From Schleiferilactobacillus perolens DSM 12744 (lineage in GTDB: Bacteria; Bacillota; Bacilli; Lactobacillales; Lactobacillaceae), in NCBI RefSeq assembly GCF_001435585.1, contig NZ_AZEC01000001.1:310001-374000 (forward strand): DNA of 64,000 nucleotides. The letters run 5' to 3'. This document shows, one piece after another, positions 1-7,365 of this stretch (positions are counted from its first letter, which is position 1; every line of letters starts with the position of its first letter). The notes under the pieces were generated by a model. The model had not been told where the DNA came from, searched no databases, and saw nothing but the letters and a program-made list of their open reading frames with translations. Both the position numbers and the translations under genes were made by a program.

Positions 1-1
1 A

Positions 2-844
2 AAAATGTTGCACGATAAACATCTGAAAGTTGTTTATTATGAACGTGACAGTAACAAAGTGTTCCCACGAACAGATATCAAAGGTGGGATCGCAATTACG
101 ATGCATGACACGACGCAAAACTTTGGTGAAATCGGAGTATTCACACCATACGCTGTTCTAAATAATATAGTACGAAAAGTTCGATTAGTTACCAAGGATT
201 CGTTGTCTGACATCGGCTTTTCACGAACAAGTTATAAGCTGACTGAGAAAATGCATATTGATTTTCCGGAGGCTGCTGATCACCTAAGTGAAGGCCATAA
301 ATATGATGTAGCTTCCAATATATTTGACAACCTTCCAAATATATTTATCAAAGACAAGCCAAATAACCATCACAGTTTCATTCGAATTTTGGGAAGAAGT
401 AACGGAAAAAGAGTTTATCGCTGGGTGAGAAGAGAGTATATCAATGACCATCCAAACTTGGATAAATATAAAGTCTTGATTGCAAGCGCTGTTGGCAGTG
501 GGCAGTTGGGGGAGGCGTTGAGCACAGTAATAGTTGCAGGTCCAGGTATCGGTCACACTGAAACCTTCATAAGCATTGGGTCGTTTGACTCCAGTTTTGA
601 GGCTAATGCTGCGCTAAAGTATGTCAAAACAAAATTTGCACGCATAATGTTAGGCGTTCTGAAGGTGACTCAAAATGGTCCAATATCAGTGTGGCGAATG
701 GTTCCACTGCAAGATTTCACACAACATTCAGATATTGATTGGTCTAAAAAAATTTCCGATATTGACCGTCAGCTTTTCTCTAAGTATGGGCTCAATAGTA
801 AAGAAAGAGCTTTCGTTGAATCAACTGCAGTGGGGATGGTTTAA
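2..844 (+). CDS. C-terminal part of an Eco57I-like adenine DNA methyltransferase (RM system)
   Basis: The frame is open at the left edge of the window, so the gene starts upstream and the ATG at 5 is probably internal. The last 280 residues show a target-recognition/tail region ending with the phrase VPLQDFTQHSDIDWSKKISD followed by a DxQLFSKYGL segment, which I recognise from Eco57I-type restriction-modification methylases of lactobacilli; the catalytic NPPY motif should lie upstream and cannot be seen. The stop codon overlaps the start of the next gene by one base (TAATG), so the two are translationally coupled and probably form one enzyme. The region is clearly richer in A+T than the sugar genes further right, suggesting transfer. 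The subfamily assignment rests on recalled sequence similarity only. Confidence 0.6.
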   Translation, partial: KMLHDKHLKVVYYERDSNKVFPRTDIKGGIAITMHDTTQNFGEIGVFTPYAVLNNIVRKVRLVTKDSLSDIGFSRTSYKLTEKMHIDFPEAADHLSEGHKYDVASNIFDNLPNIFIKDKPNNHHSFIRILGRSNGKRVYRWVRREYINDHPNLDKYKVLIASAVGSGQLGEALSTVIVAGPGIGHTETFISIGSFDSSFEANAALKYVKTKFARIMLGVLKVTQNGPISVWRMVPLQDFTQHSDIDWSKKISDIDRQLFSKYGLNSKERAFVESTAVGMV

Positions 845-1560
845 TGACAGAAAGGATTATTAAATCGAATGAGCGGGTGAAAGAACATGGTGAAGTTTTT
901 ACACCCAGACGAATCGTAAATTTAATGCTTAATCAAAAGGAGTTGAAGGCCCCATTATCATCGCTAAGTACAACCTTTCTTGAGCCAGCAGCTGGTGAGG
1001 GTGCTTTTCTTACAGAAATACTGCGAAGAAAGATGTTGCTGGCTGTACGATTGAGCAATGACCTTGACTCCTATGAACAGAATTCGTTAATTGCGCTATG
1101 CTCACTGTATGGGATCGAACTTATGGAAGACAATGTCAAATTGCTTGCCATGAATATGTATCAAACCTTTTTTAATCAGTATTCGAAAGAAGCAACTAAA
1201 TATGGAGGGAAAGTTAATACGCACGTAATAGAAAGTGCAAAGGTAATTATTTCCGCAAATATGGCGGAAGGAGATGCATTGAAACAAATCACGAAGGATG
1301 GACAACCTATTATTCTTAGTGAGTGGAAGCTTCTTCCAATCAAGAGAAATATAAGGAAGGTTCACCGAATAGAATATACATTAACTGCCATCATAAATAA
1401 TGAAGGACCAGTTGTTTCTGGCACCGTGGAAAGGACAAGCAAACAGCTGAGCTTATTTGCTGACGATGATCATAGTGAGACAAGTGCTGCATATGAGTTC
1501 TTGCCCGTTAAAATAACGGAAGTGTATAAGCAGAAGATGATTAAAACTGAGCCTCTATAA
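844..1560 (+). CDS. Restriction-modification methylase subunit with SAM-binding motif I (subunit M-like)
   Basis: This 238-residue protein begins with a KEHGEVFTPxxIVNLML segment (residues about 12-30) and has the SAM-binding methylase motif I as FLEPAAGEGAFL (about 45-57). The family is annotated as N6-adenine methylase or restriction endonuclease subunit M. After about residue 150 one would expect NPPY in a complete enzyme, but none is present; the C-terminal half is a basic/hydrophilic region ending in VYKQKMIKTEPL. Motif I and the catalytic motif therefore seem divided between this gene and the one before it, to which it is coupled by a TAATG overlap. The product should modify DNA adenines together with its neighbour. 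The restriction nuclease or helicase component would lie left of the window. Confidence 0.65.
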   Translation: MTERIIKSNERVKEHGEVFTPRRIVNLMLNQKELKAPLSSLSTTFLEPAAGEGAFLTEILRRKMLLAVRLSNDLDSYEQNSLIALCSLYGIELMEDNVKLLAMNMYQTFFNQYSKEATKYGGKVNTHVIESAKVIISANMAEGDALKQITKDGQPIILSEWKLLPIKRNIRKVHRIEYTLTAIINNEGPVVSGTVERTSKQLSLFADDDHSETSAAYEFLPVKITEVYKQKMIKTEPL

Positions 1561-2429
1561 ATTTGCATTATTAATACGTTCATATTTCCTAGACACGTGA
1601 TAATTTACTTGAGTTACTGAGTAAGACAGACGGTTAACTTGGAACACTCATGAACTGATATAAAAAAGCGGCGTAACCTCTTTAACTTTAACTGTACTAT
1701 ATCATCCATATTAAGAGCTCTACCGCTTCGGAGATATCGTCCACCATCAAGAAATGGGTTATCGCCCGTTGATTATCTAAGGAGGTCATACTGGATCGTT
1801 ACTGTACGTAGAACCACGCAGAGGTCAGGTCTATCCCTTGGCATTCGCCCAGCTCTCTCTCGTCTAACGACTTGACCAATGCACGCATCGGTCTGTCATC
1901 CTACACGCGATAGTGTTTTCGCTACGCCGAAGATTTATACCCCGCTGACATACATACTACGCGTAACCCTATTGCTAAATGTTTAAACAAGAAAGTTTGG
2001 CACACATTTGGGTTCTGAATGGCAACGACGGTAAACCACATAACCCTGTCTTTTGATATTTGGCCAGTACTTGTAAGCATACAAATAGGGCGGTCATTAT
2101 GCTTCAACGTGAACTTTTTCATAAAAGAAACGTGAATGATGTTCCTTTGTCGGTCCACGATTTGCTGAGCTTGATGGCTTTGTGGGGTGTTCTCGGAATA
2201 AATCCAGACTCAGAGATTACCAGCATTCGAACGAATCCGTCGTGCTCGGATGTTATTATTTCGAAGTATACAAAGAGCAGTTGGCTCAATTTCACTGGCG
2301 GCTACGTGGGATTGACGCTCTTCGCGTAAGTGGAAAATAATATCCATCAGTTAACAGAATAAAGCAACGATGGCGGGTTAAAAGAAGTGTGACACAGGCA
2401 TACTAATGAAGAATGAAGGAAGAGTACTA
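1561..2429 (+). other. Gene-poor AT-rich stretch with decayed coding sequence
   Basis: No intact recognisable gene was found in these roughly 870 bases. Reading + from about 1713, a frame gives ELYRFGDIVHHQEMGYRPLI, then a stop, then GGHTGSLLYVEPRRGQVYPL and a second stop; the GDIV...RP.LI pattern is loosely reminiscent of the start of PemK/MazF-type toxins, but the frame is interrupted and I do not assign it. An open frame at 2060-2329 (+, 89 codons) and one at 1922-2158 (-) match nothing I know and have no convincing ribosome site. The stretch is best read as remnants between the methylase gene and the next complete gene. Confidence 0.4.
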
Positions 2430-4301
2430 ATGGAAAATAGAATCACGTTCTACTCCACCCATGATCTAGCGTTTAGCATGGAATATGTAAGAATCAAAGA
2501 AAGAATAAAGCGGCTTCAAAATCTAAGTAAACCGGGCCTAATGGATATTCTTGAGCTAGCACAAATATGTCGATACTTGGATACCGGTAATGACAGTAAA
2601 AAAACATCAAATAGCGAGAAAGTGATAAAAAAGGAAATCAATAAATGGTTTTCGACAATTTCAATTGACAATTTGATTAGCGAGATCACTCGGTCAAGCC
2701 TAAGCAAACAATATGAGGATGAATTGTGGGAAAGGATTGCTCTATCTAAGTATTCTGACAATGAAGTCAAAAAGATTTTAACGAAGTATTCAGATAATAA
2801 AATCGTATATCCAATGAGAAACAAAAAAATTGTGAAAAAATACGGATATAGTATACTACAGAATTTAATTAAATATGACGGAAGTGCGGAAATTATTTTA
2901 TCTAGAAAGGAAAACGGAGTTACACTTCCGTCTGAATTAGTGGAAAATGAAGAAGACAAAATTTTAACCCAGTATATTGACTCTAAGCGTCCCAATCCGG
3001 GTTTTTTAAAAGCAATATCATTGGACGGTACTGCTTCGTATAGTGTTCGTCTTCGCGCATTGAAAAAGTATAGTAGTACAATAGAAAAACATTTTCAAGA
3101 ACATCATACCGGACGTATTGGCACGGAAATCAATGTTGAGATTACAACGGATTTAAACGCGAACCAGGATTATGATGTGCAGAAAGAAGAGAACGGTAGT
3201 AATATTAAATTGATAATTCGGTTCAATGGTAACCACTTATTAAATCTCGTGGATTGGCCAACGATTTTAAATAATTTTGAGTTTATTTTTGGATTAATTA
3301 ACTCTGACGGAATCCTTAATATGGCGCCGTTTACCGAACAAGGTGGCGTATTAGAAAGAATATTGAGTGAGACTGGCACAGGAATGTTTCCGGATAATTT
3401 TACTTTTAAACAACTAGCATCTATCGACATTCTTTCTTTTAATGCTTATTATTTTTTCTTACAAAGGCAGGGCATTGATCTTGAAAGAATAATCGAATGG
3501 TTTTTTAATGATTACTTAGTTAAAAATTTTAAAATTGAGGGATTGAGTATTTCTGTAGTGAACGCGATGAGTAGTTCGCCAGAGTTAAAGACGTTAAACG
3601 CAATGTCACAGCTACACCGAATAATACGAATGTACAGTTTGTTTTCTGCAGACAAATATTTTGATCGAGACCTGATAGACTCATTTTCTGACACGCCTCG
3701 TTTCGCTGAAATTGGTAGTATCGCACACGATAAATATATCAAAGTTTTGGATCAGGGACTAGTTTATGCGCAATACGTTTTATTTTCCGATCAAAGTCCG
3801 TTATCCAATAGCTTTGAACAGAACGTGGGGAAATCAATTGCGACTAACAATCAAAAATGGTCTGATTTTAACGAATATCAAACTGCTATTCTGGATCACT
3901 TGATTCGACTACACATTCTTCAACATGATGGGAAAAAGTTAACTTTTACTGATCCTTCTATGTATCGATTACTGCATTCAAGTTTTACTTATGGAGTTAT
4001 CCCCACTTTGAAACTTGATCCTTTCAGAAATAATAAGATGTTACAAAAGTGGTCTGCTAAAAAAATGGTCATATATCAGCCTACACTATTAACACCGTAT
4101 GAATCGAATTTATTCGACTATTATTTTTCAGATAAATACCCCAATGGCCTTGGATTGAGAAATAAGTATGCCCACGGTGCATTCAATTCAATCCCGATAT
4201 CAATGCACCGTTTAAACTATATGTTGTGCCTTCTCTTTATCGTATTGATCATTCTCAAAATCAAGAATGAATTGGATTTAAATGATCGGAGGAACCAATG
4301 A
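2430..4301 (+). CDS. Large protein with C-terminal HEPN-type R-x4-H motif (DUF4209-like)
   Basis: The protein has 623 residues from the ATG at 2430, chosen because AAGGAAGAG at 2416-2424 lies 5-7 bases upstream; an in-frame ATG at 2406 has no such site. It is alpha-helical and lysine/asparagine rich, with no signal peptide. Near the C-terminus (about residues 575-585) is GLGLRNKYAHGAF, which contains R-N-K-Y-A-H, the R-x4-H active-site pattern of HEPN RNases and of DUF4209-type proteins, followed by a very hydrophobic segment (MLCLLFIVLIILKI). HEPN proteins of this form are often RNA-cutting toxins or phage-defence effectors. The gene is markedly AT-rich and sits beside restriction-modification genes. 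Defence function is inference; the family assignment is by motif only. Confidence 0.5.
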   Translation: MENRITFYSTHDLAFSMEYVRIKERIKRLQNLSKPGLMDILELAQICRYLDTGNDSKKTSNSEKVIKKEINKWFSTISIDNLISEITRSSLSKQYEDELWERIALSKYSDNEVKKILTKYSDNKIVYPMRNKKIVKKYGYSILQNLIKYDGSAEIILSRKENGVTLPSELVENEEDKILTQYIDSKRPNPGFLKAISLDGTASYSVRLRALKKYSSTIEKHFQEHHTGRIGTEINVEITTDLNANQDYDVQKEENGSNIKLIIRFNGNHLLNLVDWPTILNNFEFIFGLINSDGILNMAPFTEQGGVLERILSETGTGMFPDNFTFKQLASIDILSFNAYYFFLQRQGIDLERIIEWFFNDYLVKNFKIEGLSISVVNAMSSSPELKTLNAMSQLHRIIRMYSLFSADKYFDRDLIDSFSDTPRFAEIGSIAHDKYIKVLDQGLVYAQYVLFSDQSPLSNSFEQNVGKSIATNNQKWSDFNEYQTAILDHLIRLHILQHDGKKLTFTDPSMYRLLHSSFTYGVIPTLKLDPFRNNKMLQKWSAKKMVIYQPTLLTPYESNLFDYYFSDKYPNGLGLRNKYAHGAFNSIPISMHRLNYMLCLLFIVLIILKIKNELDLNDRRNQ

Positions 4302-4439
4302 TATATTTCGTGATGTGCTGATATGGGCTTCTCTATGTTGATTTGGAATTTTTTCATTCTTTTTTATTTTTGCGAAAATTGCTGTTGGAAGACGAATTTT
4401 ATATTCAATAAAATCTACTGATTATAGTCGGTGTGGCTG

Positions 4440-5346
4440 TCAACTTACTGATTGTTTACTGAGGATTGAATCTTTAGCTCTCGATCTTTGGCAGTGCCGT
4501 TCGCCGTTCACTGACATCAATGTGTTATTTACTCGCCACTCCCTCGGCGCCATCCCCACTAAACCCCGAAACGCCTTCGAAAATGAGAACTGCGACCCAT
4601 AACCCATACCCCACGGCCCTCGCCACCACACTAATCGGCAGTGCCGTCGTTGTCAGCAACTCGCACGCCTGCTGCATCCGGTAGCTTTTAATGTACGCCT
4701 GAGGCGATTGCCCCGTCACCCGTTTAAACAATCGATGAAGATAACTGCGGTCAATATGCAACGCCTCCGCAATTTGTGCCACAGAAATATCATCTCCGAA
4801 GTTTTGGGAGATGTAAAAGAGGGCGTATTCGACGAGCTCAGTGGTTGAAGCGGCTGCGTCGGTGGATAAGCGTGGGTGGGTCTGGCATAGGGTATAGAGA
4901 AACTCAAACAGCTTGCCGGTCATGGCCAGATTTCGGTTCTCTTGCACCTTCGCTGCTTGAATGACCGCGTGGGCGGAATCCAGTAGCGGCGAATCGGTCG
5001 TAAAGCTGAATAGCGGGTCGTGACTGTTCAGTGCCGTCGCTGTGAGGTATTTTTCGGCAGATTGGCCAGAAAACCCGATCCAGAGATATTTCCAGGGATT
5101 ATTTCTGTCAGCTTTCACCATGATTAGGGTCTGTGGCTCAATCAGGAAGCCTTGGCCTTGGTGTAAATGATACGTGTGGTCCCGGACTTGATAAACGCCT
5201 TTACCAGACAGCACAAAGTAGACCATGTAGCCACTGCGCACGGTTGGCCCGTAGGTGTGGTTGGGTGCGCATTGTTCTGATCCGCAGGTGTAGACGTTGA
5301 CGTCCTGGTTAATTGTGCGGTTGCTGCTTGAGAACTTATCCATCAT
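4440..5346 (-). pseudogene. AraC/MsmR-type sugar regulator broken by a 7-bp tandem duplication
   Basis: The first about 235 residues are a normal AraC-family sugar regulator: an N-terminal cupin-like ligand domain, then the first helix-turn-helix (ISVAQIAEALHIDRSYLHRL) and the start of the second (LPISVVARAVGYG). There the frame shifts and the translated product ends at 4525 with an unrelated tail (LWVAVLIFEG...). The expected continuation, GSQFSFSKAFRGLVGMAPRE, is intact in another frame and ends at 4440. The shift is explained by two adjacent copies of TATGGGT (minus strand); removing one gives a 299-residue reading frame. Start at 5346: AGGAGG lies 8 bases upstream. It diverges from the PTS/galactosidase operon at 5489 and probably activated it. 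Lacking half its DNA-binding domain it is probably inactive. Confidence 0.85.
4595..4608 (-). repeat. 7-bp tandem duplication causing frameshift
   Basis: Plus strand reads ACCCATA twice in a row, which on the coding strand is TATGGGT-TATGGGT. One copy would give the family-typical GYGSQFSF; two copies shift the frame by +1 in the second helix-turn-helix of the AraC gene. Confidence 0.85.
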
Positions 5347-5411
5347 TGCCGCTTCCTCCTCAGTCCACATTTGGACATGTTACTTCAACATTGTACCATG
5401 TTCAATAATTA

Positions 5412-5425
5412 TCACAGCGCTTACA
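5412..5425 (-). promoter_or_regulatory. cre site (CcpA) upstream of the EIIC/galactosidase operon
   Basis: The minus strand reads TGTAAGCGCTGTGA, matching 13 of 14 positions of the cre consensus TGWAANCGNTNWCA. It lies 64 bp before the EIIC start and about 66 bp before the AraC gene start, so catabolite repression could act on either. Confidence 0.7.
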
Positions 5426-5488
5426 CTATGGCTGTCAATTGATTTACGGACGGAATTATTCCACGCAATTAATAAGGAGGAGCGTACT

Positions 5489-6874
5489 ATGTCTTTCCAA
5501 CAGAAATTCATTGATAAAGTTTTGCCAATTGCGACAAAATTAGCCGGGAACAAATACTTATTGAGTCTCCGGGATGGTTTCATGGTGGCTTTCCCAGCCA
5601 CGATGTTTGCTTCCATCATGATCATCATTCAAAACCTGCCGGCCACTTTTGGCTTCCAGAAGTTCTTGCCCGCGGGGGTGATGCAGTTCCTGAATGATTT
5701 CCTTGGACCGATCAGCAACGCGACGATGAATATCACGGCCTTGTTTGTCGCCTTTGGGGTGGCTTATCAACTGGCCGATAAGTTGCATGCTTCTAAGCTG
5801 TATGCCGGCGGCATTTCGTTGTCGTCATTTATGCTGTTACTGCCCATGACGAACACCAAGGCCGGGACATTTATTCCGGTGGACAAACTTGGTGCCCAGG
5901 GTATGTTTGTGGCCATCATCACGGCGATTGTTTCCACCATCATTTTTGCCCGGTTGGAAAATGCCAATATCACGATCAAGATGCCTGAACAGGTACCACC
6001 AGCCATTGCGGGTTCGTTCGTGGCCATTTTACCAGGGGCGGCCTCCTTAATGACGTTTACCGTGGTTCGCTATCTGTTCACCTTCACCGCTTGGGGCAAT
6101 GCCTTTGACTTTATCTACAAAATGTTGCAGGAACCATTACAAGGCTTAGGGGCGTCTTTACCGGCTGTATTACTGATTATGTTCATTTCCCAGTTGTTAT
6201 GGTGGTTCGGTATTCATGGCACATTGGTGGTCAATTCTGTGGTCGATCCGATTATGGCAGCGTTGGCGATTGAAAACTACAACGCGTATCGTAAAGGATT
6301 ACCGTTACCACATATCGTGAACACGACCTTCATGGGCGTCTTCGTCATTACTGGGATGATCCTCGGTCTCTCTCTGGCCGCTTTGATCTTCGCGGCTAAG
6401 TCGGCTCGGATGAAACGGACGATGGAAATGGTGGCGTTACCCGCGTTCTTCAACATTTCTGAACCAATTACCTTTGGCTTACCGATCGTGTTGAACCCGA
6501 CAATTTTCATTCCCTGGGTGCTTTGTCCCATGATCATGGCTGGGGTATCGTATTTCGCTATGAGTATTGGCTTAGTACCACGGCCGACTGGGGCGACGAT
6601 TGTCTGGTCCACACCAGTATTCCTATCTGGCTGGTTAGGCACAGGGTCCATTCGGGGCGCCATCCTGCAACTGGTGAACGTGGCGATTACGACCGTGATC
6701 TGGTTACCTTTCTTAAAAGTCCTCGATCATCAGTATCTGACGGAAGAACAGGCGACTGCAGCCACAGAAGCAGCGACTGCAGAAGCTGCGCCGACTGTGC
6801 ATGAAGTGACAGCGACGGCAGAAGAGCCGAGTGCACCACAAGCCACACCAGGCGAATCGGCAGTGACCAAGTAG
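5489..6874 (+). CDS. PTS sugar permease EIIC (lactose/cellobiose class)
   Basis: This is the membrane transport subunit of a phosphotransferase system, 461 residues from the ATG at 5489 (AAGGAGGA 6 bases upstream). The family pattern is clear: an N-terminal SFQQKFIDKVLPIATKLAGN amphipathic start, about ten hydrophobic segments, the SQLLWWFGIHG loop at about residue 235 and the FNISEPITFGLPIVLNPTIF sugar-binding loop at about 325-345. The last about 45 residues are an unusual Ala/Glu/Thr/Pro-rich hydrophilic tail not needed for transport. No EIIA or EIIB gene follows, so it must borrow these from another system. It leads an operon with DUF3284, GH36 and GH42 genes, suggesting import of a galactoside. 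A cre site lies upstream. Confidence 0.9.
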   Translation: MSFQQKFIDKVLPIATKLAGNKYLLSLRDGFMVAFPATMFASIMIIIQNLPATFGFQKFLPAGVMQFLNDFLGPISNATMNITALFVAFGVAYQLADKLHASKLYAGGISLSSFMLLLPMTNTKAGTFIPVDKLGAQGMFVAIITAIVSTIIFARLENANITIKMPEQVPPAIAGSFVAILPGAASLMTFTVVRYLFTFTAWGNAFDFIYKMLQEPLQGLGASLPAVLLIMFISQLLWWFGIHGTLVVNSVVDPIMAALAIENYNAYRKGLPLPHIVNTTFMGVFVITGMILGLSLAALIFAAKSARMKRTMEMVALPAFFNISEPITFGLPIVLNPTIFIPWVLCPMIMAGVSYFAMSIGLVPRPTGATIVWSTPVFLSGWLGTGSIRGAILQLVNVAITTVIWLPFLKVLDHQYLTEEQATAATEAATAEAAPTVHEVTATAEEPSAPQATPGESAVTK

Positions 6875-6888
6875 CAAGGAGGACAATT

Positions 6889-7365
6889 GTGAAACAAGTC
6901 AGTACAAAATACAAAATGAAGGCCACGCCACAACGGGTTTATGCCGTCATTCTGGCGGAACAGCTGCGTTACTTTCAGTTCTATGACGCCACGGTGACTG
7001 AGTTGCAGCAGGGGACCACGATCCAAACCCAGCTGCGGACGAAAACGAGTCGTAAATTGGTCCCGGCAACGATGACCATTACCCAGTTGGTCCAGAATGC
7101 GGCTTTTTCATCAGTAGTGGCTTATCACGGCGGCGCCATCGCGCAAACTTTTGCACTGACAGCCTGTGCGGATGGTCAGACGGAGGTCACTTATACGGAA
7201 CAAAACCAGTTTGATGATAAGCGGGGCGACTTGAATTTCGATACTGTAAGCCTGCTGTATCGATTCTTCTACAAGCGAGCGGTCACTAAACGATTGAAAA
7301 AGCTGGCCGAGATTGTTGAAAATGACAGTGGCGATCTCCAGACGGGGGTGGCACGGCATGCTTGA
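6889..7365 (+). CDS. DUF3284 protein
   Basis: A 158-residue soluble protein starting at a GTG (6889) with AAGGAGG 6 bases upstream. Its shape, a START/SRPBCC-like beta-rich fold with a basic C-terminal helix (YRFFYKRAVTKRLKKLAEIV), and its position next to a PTS permease fit DUF3284, a Firmicutes family of unknown function that travels with beta-glucoside and cellobiose PTS genes. Its 3' end overlaps the next gene by 8 bases (start at 7358), so expression is coupled to the alpha-galactosidase. No catalytic residues are known. Family call is from recalled pattern and context. Confidence 0.65.
   Translation: MKQVSTKYKMKATPQRVYAVILAEQLRYFQFYDATVTELQQGTTIQTQLRTKTSRKLVPATMTITQLVQNAAFSSVVAYHGGAIAQTFALTACADGQTEVTYTEQNQFDDKRGDLNFDTVSLLYRFFYKRAVTKRLKKLAEIVENDSGDLQTGVARHA

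Noticed and set aside
2060-2329. 89-codon frame on the plus strand
   Set aside because: No convincing ribosome site and no family resemblance; retained only as part of the decayed stretch.
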